A stretch of DNA of 64,000 bases. Origin: Bacillota bacterium (lineage in GTDB: Bacteria > Bacillota > Clostridia > Acetivibrionales > DTU013). The translations under genes were made by a program, and so were the position numbers. Numbering within the stretch: position 1 is the stretch's first letter; every line of letters starts with the position of its first letter. The notes under the pieces were generated by a model. The model did no database searches. It was not told where the DNA came from and saw nothing but the letters and a program-made list of their open reading frames with translations. The stretch lies in the NCBI GenBank assembly GCA_023439545.1, contig JAEXNT010000058.1, positions 11,413 to 75,412 of the forward strand, read 5' to 3'. This document shows positions 34,921 to 43,308 of the stretch, in pieces.

Positions 34921-35664
34921 ATGAGTAACGATAGTAAAATTGTTGTAAAAAGTTTGACAAAAAAGTTTGGCGATCTTCTGGTATTGGATAACATAAGCTT
35001 TAATATAAAAAGCGGCGAATTCGTATGTGTCGTAGGTCCTACAGGCTGCGGAAAGACTACGTTTCTCAATCTGCTAACCAGGCTTTATCAACCGACCGAA
35101 GGCGATCTGTTTATAGACGGCCAGCCTGCGGATCCCAGGAAACACAATATTTCCTTTGCTTTTCAGGAACCATCTGCAATGCCGTGGCTGACTGTTCAAC
35201 AAAACCTGGAATTCGGCTTAAAGATCAAAAATCTTGATAAAAAAGTTATTAAGGAAAGGGTAGACAGAATAATAAATCTACTCGGACTGGAAAAATTCCG
35301 TAATAATTATCCGCATCAATTATCGGTCAGCAGCGAGCAAAGGGTAATAATTGGTAGAGCCTTCAGCACGTATCCGGATTTGCTTCTTATGGATGAACCA
35401 TACGGCCAGATGGATATCAAGATGAGGTTCTATCTTGAGGATGAAGTTCTGAAATTGTGGAAGGAATTTGGAAGTACGGTATTATTTATTACACACAATA
35501 TCGAGGAGGCTGTATATCTGGCCGAAAGAATTCTTATCCTCTCAAATAAACCGACGACCATCAAGGAAGATATAAAAGTCGACTTGCCCAGACCGCGTGA
35601 TGTAACGGATCCTGAATTCATCAAACTGAGAAAACATGTCACCGATATGATCAAATGGTGGTAA
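34921..35664 (+). CDS. ABC transporter ATP-binding protein 2, degenerate signature
   Basis: 247 residues, ATG at 34921 preceded by AAAGGG. Walker A is GPTGCGKTT and Walker B LLLMDEPYGQMD, both intact. The ABC signature, however, reads LSVSSEQR where LSGGQQR or similar is expected, so both signature glycines are lost. In an ATPase heterodimer with the preceding protein, one ATP site would then be degenerate, as in some asymmetric exporters. It closes the transporter part of the operon; the sulfatase follows 48 bases on. Confidence 0.88.
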   Translation: MSNDSKIVVKSLTKKFGDLLVLDNISFNIKSGEFVCVVGPTGCGKTTFLNLLTRLYQPTEGDLFIDGQPADPRKHNISFAFQEPSAMPWLTVQQNLEFGLKIKNLDKKVIKERVDRIINLLGLEKFRNNYPHQLSVSSEQRVIIGRAFSTYPDLLLMDEPYGQMDIKMRFYLEDEVLKLWKEFGSTVLFITHNIEEAVYLAERILILSNKPTTIKEDIKVDLPRPRDVTDPEFIKLRKHVTDMIKWW

Positions 35665-35712
35665 AAGACAATTCGCTAAAAATACAATAGAAATCTGTTA
35701 GGAGTGAAAATA

Positions 35713-37236
35713 ATGAAAGCAATAATGGTGATGTTTGACTCTTTAAATAGACATATGCTTGAGCCTTATGGATGCGACTGGGTTAAAACGCCTAATTTCA
35801 ACAGGCTGGCAAAAAAAACGGTGACTTTTGACAACAGTTATGTCGGGAGCATGCCATGCATACCGGCAAGAAAGGAACTTCACACCGGCAGGCTCAATTT
35901 TCTCCATCGCAGCTGGGGACCCATGGAGCCGTGGGATGATTCGATGCCTGAGATACTCAAACAGAACGGGGTATATACGCATCTGATAACCGACCATTAT
36001 CATTATTTTGAAGACGGGGGAGCCACATATCATACGAGATACTCCTCATGGGACAGCTACAGGGGCCAGGAGGGCGATCCATGGAAGGCGGAAGTAAAGG
36101 ATCCGCCGGAACCTGAAAACAGGATAGGCCGAAGAAATTTCCTGTGGAGATATGACGAGATAAACCGCAAATATATAAAAAAGCTCGAGGATTTCCCGCA
36201 AGTGAAGTGCTTTGACGCGGCGCTCGATTTCATTGAAACAAATAAGGAAGAAGACAACTGGTTTCTCCAATTGGAGACGTTTGACCCGCATGAACCTTTC
36301 TTTGCGCCTGAGGAATTCAAAAAACTATATCCTCACGATTATGACGGACCATTTTTTGATTGGCCGGATTATAAGCCTGTGAGTGAGACTCCTGAACAGG
36401 TTAAGCATTTGAAATATCAATATGCGGCTCTGGTAAGCATGTGCGACAGTCAGCTCGGAAGGATCCTTGACATAATGGATGAGAAGGATATGTGGAAGGA
36501 TACGATGCTTATCGTAAATACCGACCATGGTTATATCCTGGGAGAGCATGATTACTGGTCAAAAAATATTATGCCGTTTTATAACGAAATTGCAAATACT
36601 CCTTTGTTTATATGGGATCCGCGCTGTAAAAAGGCCGAAGAGCGCAGAAAGAGCCTTGTGACGACTATAGATGTCGCGCCTACGATGCTTGAATATTTCG
36701 GGGTTCCGATTCCCAAGGATATGCAGGGTTCCGTGTTGAAGGACACGATTGCAAACGACAGCAAGGTGCATGACACCATATTGTTTGGAATTCATGGCGG
36801 GCATACAAACGTAACGGATGGAAAATATGTATACATGAGAGCGCCTGCCACACCGGAAAATACTCCTCTGTTCAATTATACAATCATGGCTACCAGAATG
36901 GAAAAACGGTATCCGCTCGAAGACCTTCAAAATGTAGCTGTGGACATAGCTCCGCCGTTTGAACATACAAAGGGCTGCAAATCCATGAAAATACCATGCC
37001 CTGGCAGACCTGAACTTCAAAAGGGAATTGTGCTGGATCTGTTTAAGTTCGGAAATCTTTTGTTCGACGTAGAAAAAGATCCTAAACAGCTGAATCCAAT
37101 TAAAGACAGTGCTGTAGAGAAAAAAATGATAAGATACATGATTCAATTGATGAAAGAGAATGATGCGCCTGCCGAACAATACGAACGCATCGGTCTGAAG
37201 AATATGCTTGACGATGACGAGACGTCAAAGAAATAA
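35713..37236 (+). CDS. Cytoplasmic Cys-type sulfatase
   Basis: 507 residues of the formylglycine sulfatase family (alkaline phosphatase fold). The modification site is SMPCIPARKELHTGR with Cys49-x-Pro-x-Arg53; the Cys becomes formylglycine and attacks the sulfate ester. Metal-site residues are seen in VMFDSLN near the start and in NTDHGYILGEHDY near residue 275. There is no signal peptide, so it works in the cytoplasm on an imported ester. AGGAG lies 8 bases before the ATG. The anaerobic maturase for the Cys is the last gene of the same operon. The exact substrate cannot be read from the sequence. Confidence 0.92.
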   Translation: MKAIMVMFDSLNRHMLEPYGCDWVKTPNFNRLAKKTVTFDNSYVGSMPCIPARKELHTGRLNFLHRSWGPMEPWDDSMPEILKQNGVYTHLITDHYHYFEDGGATYHTRYSSWDSYRGQEGDPWKAEVKDPPEPENRIGRRNFLWRYDEINRKYIKKLEDFPQVKCFDAALDFIETNKEEDNWFLQLETFDPHEPFFAPEEFKKLYPHDYDGPFFDWPDYKPVSETPEQVKHLKYQYAALVSMCDSQLGRILDIMDEKDMWKDTMLIVNTDHGYILGEHDYWSKNIMPFYNEIANTPLFIWDPRCKKAEERRKSLVTTIDVAPTMLEYFGVPIPKDMQGSVLKDTIANDSKVHDTILFGIHGGHTNVTDGKYVYMRAPATPENTPLFNYTIMATRMEKRYPLEDLQNVAVDIAPPFEHTKGCKSMKIPCPGRPELQKGIVLDLFKFGNLLFDVEKDPKQLNPIKDSAVEKKMIRYMIQLMKENDAPAEQYERIGLKNMLDDDETSKK

Positions 37237-37277
37237 TCTTTAACGCATACCTATTTTATATGAAAGGAAGAATCAAT

Positions 37278-38354
37278 ATGTCAAATCTACCAAAAACAAT
37301 GAAAGCAGTGGTTGCATATGCACCTGGCGATTACCGGCTTGAAGAAATACCGGTACCGGTTCCAAAAGAGGGTGAAATGCTGATAAAAATTGAAGCTTGC
37401 GGTATTTGCGCAGGCGATGTAAAAGCCATGCACGGCGCGCCCCGGTTCTGGGGTGGGGAGGATTTCCCGCCTTATATAATTGCTCCGTTCACACCGGGCC
37501 ATGAATTTGTCGGACATGTTGCGGCTATGGGCGCCAATGTGCGCGGCGATTTTAAAGTAGGCGACAGAGTAGTTTCGGAGCAGATTGTGCCATGTATGGA
37601 ATGCAAGTTCTGCAAGACCGGAAGATACTGGATGTGCCAGCCGCATGACGTATACGGCTTCAAAGACCGTGTGAACGGCGGAATGGCTGAATACATGATT
37701 TTACCAAAAAATTCGATTAACTTTAAAGTCAATGAAAGCATACCTGTAGAAAAAGCCGTGTTGATAGAGCCGTACTCATGTTCAATGCACTGCGTTGACA
37801 GGGCGCAAGTCGGCAACCAGGACGTCGTTGTTCTTGCCGGTGTCGGAACGCTTGGCCTTGGAATGGTCGGAGCAATACGTCAAAGAAATCCTAAAAAGTT
37901 CGTAGTTATCGACTACAATGACAAGCGGCTGGCTCTGGCGTTGAAATTCGGCGCTGATATCGCTTTAAACCCGTCGAAGGATGATGTGATGAAGACAGTG
38001 TTGGATCTGACCGACGGATACGGCTGTGATATCTACATCGAGGCATCAGGTCATCCTTTAGCGGTAAAGCAGGGTCTGGACATGCTGAGAAAGCTCGGAC
38101 GTTTTGTAGAATTCAGCGTATTCGGTTCGCCGGCCGTGATAGATTGGAGTGTAATAAGCGATTCAAAAGAACTTGACGTACTGGGTGTTCACCTGAGCCC
38201 GTGGTGCTATGAACCTGTAATCGAATGGATAGGCAATGGTACGTTGCCGACAGATGGCGTGGTTACTCATTCCTTTAGCCTTGATAAATGGGACGAGGGC
38301 TTTAAAATGGCTGAAAACGGGCAGGAAGCTTTGAAAGTAATATTGAAACCATAG
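37278..38354 (+). CDS. Zinc-dependent polyol dehydrogenase, erythritol/L-threitol dehydrogenase-like
   Basis: 358 residues, medium-chain dehydrogenase. Catalytic zinc: Cys44 (GICAGD) and His75-Glu76 (GHEFVGH). Structural zinc: Cys106, 109, 112 and 120 (CMECKFCKTGRYWMC). NAD fold: AGVGTLGLGMVG near residue 196. Stretches such as VVSEQIVPC, CQPHDVYGF and FWG are what I remember of the mycobacterial erythritol/L-threitol dehydrogenase EltD; no alignment was run. It should oxidise a secondary alcohol of a polyol to a ketose. The ATG at 37278 follows AAAGGAAG; the ATG at 37260 has no site. The rpiB-like gene follows after 12 bases. Confidence 0.88.
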   Translation: MSNLPKTMKAVVAYAPGDYRLEEIPVPVPKEGEMLIKIEACGICAGDVKAMHGAPRFWGGEDFPPYIIAPFTPGHEFVGHVAAMGANVRGDFKVGDRVVSEQIVPCMECKFCKTGRYWMCQPHDVYGFKDRVNGGMAEYMILPKNSINFKVNESIPVEKAVLIEPYSCSMHCVDRAQVGNQDVVVLAGVGTLGLGMVGAIRQRNPKKFVVIDYNDKRLALALKFGADIALNPSKDDVMKTVLDLTDGYGCDIYIEASGHPLAVKQGLDMLRKLGRFVEFSVFGSPAVIDWSVISDSKELDVLGVHLSPWCYEPVIEWIGNGTLPTDGVVTHSFSLDKWDEGFKMAENGQEALKVILKP

Positions 38355-38366
38355 AGGTGTTTGAAA

Positions 38367-38846
38367 ATGCGTATTGCCATAGGATGTGACGAAGCGGGGT
38401 TCGATCTGAAACAGACCATCATGCAAATGTTAAAAGACAAAGGTCATCAGCTTGACGACTGCGGCTGCTATGATAAAAATCCCGTATTGTATCCAGATAT
38501 CGGAGTAAAAGTAGCGGAAACTATAGCTGAAGGAAAAAACGAAAGAGGAATACTTATCTGCGGTACAGGTATCGGAATGGCCATAACTGCAAATAAGGCG
38601 CCCGGAGTCAGGGCGGCGGTATGTCACGATCCGTATTCATGCGAAAGGTCGAGAAAATCCAATGATGCACAGATTATGTGCATGGGCGCCCGGGTTATCG
38701 GAGTAGAGCTTGCTAAAAATCTTGTTGATTTGTGGCTCACATGTAATTTCCAAGGCGGTGGCTCTACATCAAAGGTAGAAAAAATAAAGGAGTACGAAAA
38801 TCAGTTTTTAAATACTGTCAGGGGGGATGCAATTTGCAGAGAATAA
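38367..38846 (+). CDS. RpiB/LacAB-type sugar-phosphate isomerase with altered active site
   Basis: 159 residues, normal RpiB length. The catalytic Cys65 lies in CGTGIGM, and NKAPGVRAA and MGARVIG are conserved. Two positions differ from ordinary ribose-5-phosphate isomerases: the start motif is CDEAG where CDHAG is usual (Glu9 for His), and the later motif is SRKSNDA where ARxHNDA is usual (Ser98 for His). It probably interconverts an aldose and ketose phosphate other than ribose-5-P; tetrulose phosphates are handled by RpiB relatives in mycobacterial tetritol pathways. AGAGGTG precedes the ATG at 38367. It overlaps dhaK by 13 bases. Confidence 0.88.
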   Translation: MRIAIGCDEAGFDLKQTIMQMLKDKGHQLDDCGCYDKNPVLYPDIGVKVAETIAEGKNERGILICGTGIGMAITANKAPGVRAAVCHDPYSCERSRKSNDAQIMCMGARVIGVELAKNLVDLWLTCNFQGGGSTSKVEKIKEYENQFLNTVRGDAICRE

Positions 38847-39838
38847 TTAATGATCCGGATATGGTTGTTGAAGATATGCTGAAGGGCTTTGTAAAGAATC
38901 ACAAGGATACCGTAGCCTTCACCGGCAACCCTAGAGTACTGAAACATAAGCACTCTCCTCAGAAAGGCAAGGTAGGTATAGTTACAGGGGGAGGATCCGG
39001 ACATAAGCCCGCATTTATTGGCTATATAGGAAAGAATATGGTCGACGCGGCAGCAGTCGGCGAGATATTTTCCTCACCTTCCGCCCAGGCATTCTACGAC
39101 GCATTTGTCGAAGCGAACGGAGGAGCAGGAGTTGCTTGTCTTTACGGGAACTATGCCGGAGACAACATGAATGTAAAGATAGCTGTGGAGATGGCCGAGG
39201 AAGACGGAATAACGGTAAAGACGGTTGTTGCAAATGATGATGTTGCATCCGCACCGAAAGATCAAAGGGAAAAAAGGCGCGGTGTAGCAGGTGAAATATT
39301 TATGTGGAAGATAGGCGGAGCCAAAGCAGCAACGGGCGCAAACCTTGATGAAGTCATTGCCGCGGCACAAAAGGCTATAAATAACACGTGCAGCGTCGGA
39401 ATAGGATTGACCTCATGCACTATACCGGCCGTCGGCCATCCGAATTTCAAAATAGAAGAAGGCAAGATGGAAGTGGGAATCGGTCACCATGGTGAACCTG
39501 GCATAAAGGTGTGCGATTTAAAAAGCGCTGACGAAATGGCGGCAATGATGGTGGATATCGTATTGCCGGACCTTCCGTTCGGAAAAGGCGACGAGGTGGC
39601 GGTTTTGGTTTCGGGACTCGGGGCAACGCCTGTTATGGAACAATATATAATCTATAACAAAATCGACGAACTACTGGAACAAAAGGGCGTAAAGGTTTAC
39701 CGCTCGTACGTGGGTAATTACTTTACATCACTCGAAATGATGGGCGTTACTCTTACTGTAATGAAACTGGATGACGAACTCAGAAAACTGCTGGATATGG
39801 AATGCGAAAGCATGGGATTGACACAATTTGGGAGGTGA
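38834..39838 (+). CDS. dhaK: Dihydroxyacetone kinase-type subunit DhaK (ketose kinase)
   Basis: 334 residues, start TTG with GGGGGG upstream, inside the end of the isomerase gene. Substrate-binding residues are in place: GGGSGHKPA (residues 52-60), Asp110 in YAGDNMN, and His219 in GIGHHGEPG, which forms a hemiaminal with the ketose carbonyl. It works with DhaL, which carries the phosphate donor. In this neighbourhood the substrate is more likely a tetrulose or similar ketose than dihydroxyacetone. Relatives in mycobacteria phosphorylate erythrulose. Confidence 0.93.
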   Translation: MQRIINDPDMVVEDMLKGFVKNHKDTVAFTGNPRVLKHKHSPQKGKVGIVTGGGSGHKPAFIGYIGKNMVDAAAVGEIFSSPSAQAFYDAFVEANGGAGVACLYGNYAGDNMNVKIAVEMAEEDGITVKTVVANDDVASAPKDQREKRRGVAGEIFMWKIGGAKAATGANLDEVIAAAQKAINNTCSVGIGLTSCTIPAVGHPNFKIEEGKMEVGIGHHGEPGIKVCDLKSADEMAAMMVDIVLPDLPFGKGDEVAVLVSGLGATPVMEQYIIYNKIDELLEQKGVKVYRSYVGNYFTSLEMMGVTLTVMKLDDELRKLLDMECESMGLTQFGR

Positions 39839-39842
39839 GCAG

Positions 39843-40484
39843 ATGATGGAGTTTAAAAATGCCGATGGAAAAGCAATTGTATTATCACTGGTAAAAGCGA
39901 TACAGGATAACAAGGATTACCTCAGCGAGGTGGACGGATTAATAGGTGACGGCGACCACGGAGTAAACATGAATAAGGGCTTTACCATCTGCGGGGAGAA
40001 ACTCAAGGAAACGGAAGCGGATTTTTCTACCGCGCTCAAGATACTAGGCAGGATCCTTATGGTAGAAATCGGCGGATCAATGGGACCTCTTTATGGAACG
40101 TTCTTTTCAGAGATGTCCAAGGTAACCGCCAATAAGGAAAAAGTCGATCAGGCATTATTCGCAGACATGCTGGACGCGGCGTATGCAGGGATTAAAAAGA
40201 TTGGAAACGCTCAGGTCGGAGATAAGACGCTGGTCGATACCATCGATCCTGCAGTAAAGGCTTACAAAGATGCCTGTGAATCAGGAAAAGACTTTAAATC
40301 GTCTTTGGAAGATATGAAAACAGCAGCGATAACGGGTAGGGATTCCACTGTCGGCTTAATTGCCAGGATCGGCCGCGCAAGCCGTCTGGGAGAACGTTCA
40401 AAAGGCGTATTGGATGCCGGAGCTACTTCATGCTGCCTACTGTTATGCACCATGGCAGATGCCGTAGAAGAACTGATCAGGTAA
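39843..40484 (+). CDS. dhaL: Dihydroxyacetone kinase-type subunit DhaL (nucleotide-binding)
   Basis: 213 residues. The nucleotide and Mg site GLIGDGDHGVNMNKG (residues 32-46), GGSMGPLYG and GDKTLVDT are present, and the C-terminal RASRLGERSKG loop is intact. It binds ADP/ATP and phosphorylates the ketose held by DhaK. No dhaM (PTS donor subunit) is in the operon, so it may use ATP directly or a DhaM encoded elsewhere. GGAGGTG lies before the ATG pair at 39843/39846. It begins 4 bases after dhaK. Confidence 0.92.
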   Translation: MMEFKNADGKAIVLSLVKAIQDNKDYLSEVDGLIGDGDHGVNMNKGFTICGEKLKETEADFSTALKILGRILMVEIGGSMGPLYGTFFSEMSKVTANKEKVDQALFADMLDAAYAGIKKIGNAQVGDKTLVDTIDPAVKAYKDACESGKDFKSSLEDMKTAAITGRDSTVGLIARIGRASRLGERSKGVLDAGATSCCLLLCTMADAVEELIR

Positions 40485-40525
40485 AAACAGAGAAAGATCC
40501 ATGAACGCAGCAAAGGAGGATAAAC

Positions 40526-41650
40526 TTGCCACCGCTGAACTTGCTTGTTAAACCGGCTTCAAGCCTGTGCAACTTAAAATGCAGGTATTGCTTTTATCAT
40601 TCAACCGCTAAGATAAGAAAGGTAGAATCCAACGGTTTGATGAATCTGGAGCTGCTTGAATTGATTGTTAAGAAAGCGCTGGATTTTGCGGACGGCGAAT
40701 GTAACTTTGCCTTTCAGGGCGGCGAGCCGACACTTGCAGGATTGGATTTCTACAAGAAATTAGTCGAATTCGAAAAAAAATATAACATTAAAAAAGTTAA
40801 AATCAACAATGCAATTCAAACCAATGGAATTCTAATAGATGGAAATTGGGCGGAGTTTCTGGCGAGCAACAATTTTCTTGTAGGGCTTTCACTGGACGGA
40901 ACCAAGGATATAAATGATGATTTGAGGCAGGATGTTCAGGATAGAGGCACATTTTCCAGGATCATGAATGCCGCTGAACTGTTCAACAGGTACAAGGTAG
41001 AATACAATATACTATTTGTAGTAAGCTCAAGCGTCGCGAGGCACGTGAGAAGCATATACAGCTTTTTTTCCAAAAAGAATTTCAGATACCTGCAGTTCAT
41101 TCCATGTATTGAACCTTTGAATGAGAAACCTGGAGGATACAATTTTTCACTCACTCCCGATATGTTTGCCATTTTTTTAAAAACACTATTTGATTTATGG
41201 TACGAGGATATCAGGAAGGGCAATTATATAAGCATACGCTATTTTGATAACCTGATCGATATACTGGCGGGCCAGCAGCCAGAGATTTGTGGGATGTCGG
41301 GAAATTGCAGCTGTCAGATAATTGTTGAATCAAACGGCGGAGTCTATCCTTGCGATTTTTATGTAATAGACGAATGGTATCTTGGAAATATCAAGGATAA
41401 GGGATTTGAAGAATTGAAATATTGTGAAAACGGAAAAAGATTTGTCGAAGCATCAAAGCCAATAGATCCGGAGTGTCTCGAATGTAAATGGATGAATTTG
41501 TGTAAAGGCGGTTGCCGAAGATACAGAGAGCCTTTTACCGAGGGCCTGCCTCAACTTAATTATTATTGCCAGTCATATAAGGAGTTTTTTGAGTACGCAG
41601 CTCCAAGACTGCAATATATTGAAAGTATATTTCGAGGAGTAACAGCCTGA
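40526..41650 (+). CDS. Anaerobic sulfatase-maturating radical SAM enzyme (anSME)
   Basis: 374 residues. It converts the active-site Cys of the sulfatase into formylglycine without oxygen. The N-terminal PPLNLLVKPASSLCNLKCRY carries cluster Cys15 and Cys19, with Cys22 two residues further, the same spacing as the C. perfringens enzyme. The SPASM part holds a Cys series (CGMSGNCSC, VYPCDFY with the conserved Asp, CLECKWMNLCKGGC, YYC) for two more 4Fe-4S clusters. The start is a TTG with AAGGAGG 7 bases upstream. Its place at the end of the sulfatase operon fixes its partner. Confidence 0.95.
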   Translation: MPPLNLLVKPASSLCNLKCRYCFYHSTAKIRKVESNGLMNLELLELIVKKALDFADGECNFAFQGGEPTLAGLDFYKKLVEFEKKYNIKKVKINNAIQTNGILIDGNWAEFLASNNFLVGLSLDGTKDINDDLRQDVQDRGTFSRIMNAAELFNRYKVEYNILFVVSSSVARHVRSIYSFFSKKNFRYLQFIPCIEPLNEKPGGYNFSLTPDMFAIFLKTLFDLWYEDIRKGNYISIRYFDNLIDILAGQQPEICGMSGNCSCQIIVESNGGVYPCDFYVIDEWYLGNIKDKGFEELKYCENGKRFVEASKPIDPECLECKWMNLCKGGCRRYREPFTEGLPQLNYYCQSYKEFFEYAAPRLQYIESIFRGVTA

Positions 41651-41699
41651 CAAATATATCGGCAATAGTCCCTCCCAACAATACAGTACAAGTCATTGG

Positions 41700-41747
41700 C
41701 CTAAAGCCGGCCGCATAGTAGATTACAGCCATGCGGCCGGCTTTAGG
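41700..41747. terminator. Perfect 17-bp inverted repeat after the sulfatase operon
   Basis: CCTAAAGCCGGCCGCAT (41700-41716) and its exact complement (41731-41747) enclose 14 bases. It should form a very strong hairpin 50 bases past the maturase stop and may end the operon, although no T tract follows. A small GGTCG/CGACC palindrome adjoins it. Confidence 0.6.
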
Positions 41748-41775
41748 TCGTCGCGACCCAGCGGTACATAAATCC

Positions 41776-41804
41776 TTGACGCATATCGGCAAACGTTATA
41801 TAAT
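41776..41804 (+). promoter_or_regulatory. Promoter of the CDF transporter gene
   Basis: TTGACG (41776-41781), exact 17-base spacer, perfect TATAAT (41799-41804). The riboswitch-like leader begins within about 20 bases. Confidence 0.85.
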
Positions 41805-41825
41805 TAAACAATCAATTTGCGCTGC

Positions 41826-41950
41826 ACTCGACTACAGTACAAACTGAGCAGGCGATGAACCGGAAACGGTTTGTGGGGCTGGGCCGGAACCGGCAACAGA
41901 TCGGAAATGAGCGAATCTGTGGGACAGTAATATGTTCCATGGATTTTTTT
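41826..41950 (+). promoter_or_regulatory. Probable NiCo (czcD) riboswitch with terminator
   Basis: Conserved-looking blocks CTGAGCAGGCGATG, GTGGGGCTGG, CAACAG and CTGTGGGACAGT alternate with three variable hairpins (two short ones near 41860 and 41885, a longer one at 41897-41920). ACTG at the start pairs with CAGT at the end. This is how I remember the cobalt/nickel riboswitch found before czcD genes. TGGGACA in its last block can instead pair with TGTTCCA, followed by a T run at 41944-41950: a terminator that ligand binding would prevent (ON switch). A CDF exporter follows, as expected. Confidence 0.72.
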
Positions 41951-41988
41951 ATTTTTGAGGCTGCGTATAATAAAAACGAGGTGTAGGA

Positions 41989-43173
41989 ATGACTGATATA
42001 TTTATCAGGCTTTTTATCAGGGATCGCGATAATACGGAAAATGCGCAGGTCAGGGAAAACTACGGGAAGTTTGCGGGAGTTGTCGGCATAGCTACGAACT
42101 TTATTCTCTTCCTTATAAAGATAACCGTGGGATCGCTTTTCCACAGCATTTCCATAACTGCGGACGCCGTAAACAACCTGTCGGATTCGGGCTCATCCGT
42201 TGTGACACTTGTAGGCTTCAAAATATCGGGAAAACCCGCCGACGCCGTTCATCCATACGGGCATGCCCGTATGGAATACATTTCAGGTCTGATCGTATCG
42301 TTTGTCATAGTTATTTTGGGCTTTCAGCTGGTCCAGACGTCGGCGGACAAGATAATACATCCGCAGACGGCGCAGTTTTCCTGGCTGACTGTCATCGTAC
42401 TGGTCGTATCGGTATTTATTAAACTGTGGCAGTGCCTTTTTTACAGAAAAATAGGAAGGACCATAGATTCCCCGGCTCTGTTAGCAACCTCCTTCGACAG
42501 CAGGAATGATATCCTGGCGACCTCCTCTGTTCTTGCAGCTACAATAATTACAGCTTTGACGGGATTCAACCTGGATGGTTACATGGGTGTGGTCGTAGCT
42601 TTGTTTATTATGTTTTCCGGGGGTAAACTAATTATGTCCACTGTCAGCCCGCTGCTTGGAAATGCGCCTTCGGAGGAATTCGTGCGCAAAATATACAAGA
42701 AGATCCAAAGCTATGAGGGCATCGTCGGAATGCATGACCTGAGCGTCCACAATTACGGCGTAGGCAAGTGCTTTGCGTCAGTTCACTGCGAGGTTTCGGC
42801 GGAGCAGGATATAATGGTGAGCCATGACATTATTGACAACATAGAGCGTGATTTTTTAAAGGAAATGGATATCCATATGGTTATCCATCTCGATCCTGTC
42901 ATTACGGACGACAGAAAGACGAATGAGCTAAAGACCGAGGTGAAGAAAGCGATCGGACAGATCTCCGGCCAGATAGGCATGCATGATTTCCGCGTGGTCT
43001 GGGGTGTAACGCATTCGAATCTCATTTTTGATATTGTCGTGCCATTTGAATTCAAAATCAGTGATGCCGAGCTTAGAGAGCTGATCTCGGATAGTGTTCG
43101 GCAGATCGACAATTCCTACCGTGCAGTCATAACAGTAGACCATGACTATGTCCCGATTTTTGCAGAAAATTGA
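41989..43173 (+). CDS. Cation diffusion facilitator (metal exporter)
   Basis: 394 residues. Six membrane helices in the first 220 residues. The transport-site Asp pair is in helix 2 (SITADAVNNLSD) and HPYGHAR follows in the loop. The cytoplasmic domain from about residue 230 is about twice the normal length, with a metallochaperone-like first part and a second repeat ending VITVDHDYVP. It exports a divalent metal in exchange for protons. The riboswitch-like leader suggests Co2+/Ni2+; family members also move Zn2+, Fe2+ and Mn2+. It follows GAGGTGTAGGA. Confidence 0.9.
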   Translation: MTDIFIRLFIRDRDNTENAQVRENYGKFAGVVGIATNFILFLIKITVGSLFHSISITADAVNNLSDSGSSVVTLVGFKISGKPADAVHPYGHARMEYISGLIVSFVIVILGFQLVQTSADKIIHPQTAQFSWLTVIVLVVSVFIKLWQCLFYRKIGRTIDSPALLATSFDSRNDILATSSVLAATIITALTGFNLDGYMGVVVALFIMFSGGKLIMSTVSPLLGNAPSEEFVRKIYKKIQSYEGIVGMHDLSVHNYGVGKCFASVHCEVSAEQDIMVSHDIIDNIERDFLKEMDIHMVIHLDPVITDDRKTNELKTEVKKAIGQISGQIGMHDFRVVWGVTHSNLIFDIVVPFEFKISDAELRELISDSVRQIDNSYRAVITVDHDYVPIFAEN

Positions 43174-43308
43174 GCACTCATCCGGCGGCTGTCCGCCGCA
43201 GGGCGTCACCAACAAGGCAGGATTGACAATACCGCTTATGTTATGCTATTGTCTGCTATGTACATTTATATTAAATGAAGCATATTAATAGAAATGGTGA
43301 GGCAGAAA

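Noticed and set aside
38834..40484. Simple glycerol/dihydroxyacetone (PTS-type) operon
   Set aside because: No dhaM or glycerol dehydratase genes; the dehydrogenase is of the zinc MDR polyol type and an RpiB-like isomerase is included, which dihydroxyacetone would not need.
29525..41650. Sulfoquinovose or taurine (sulfonate) degradation
   Set aside because: The operon encodes a formylglycine sulfatase and its maturase, which cut sulfate esters, not carbon-sulfur bonds; no sulfonate lyase, monooxygenase or SQ aldolase is present.
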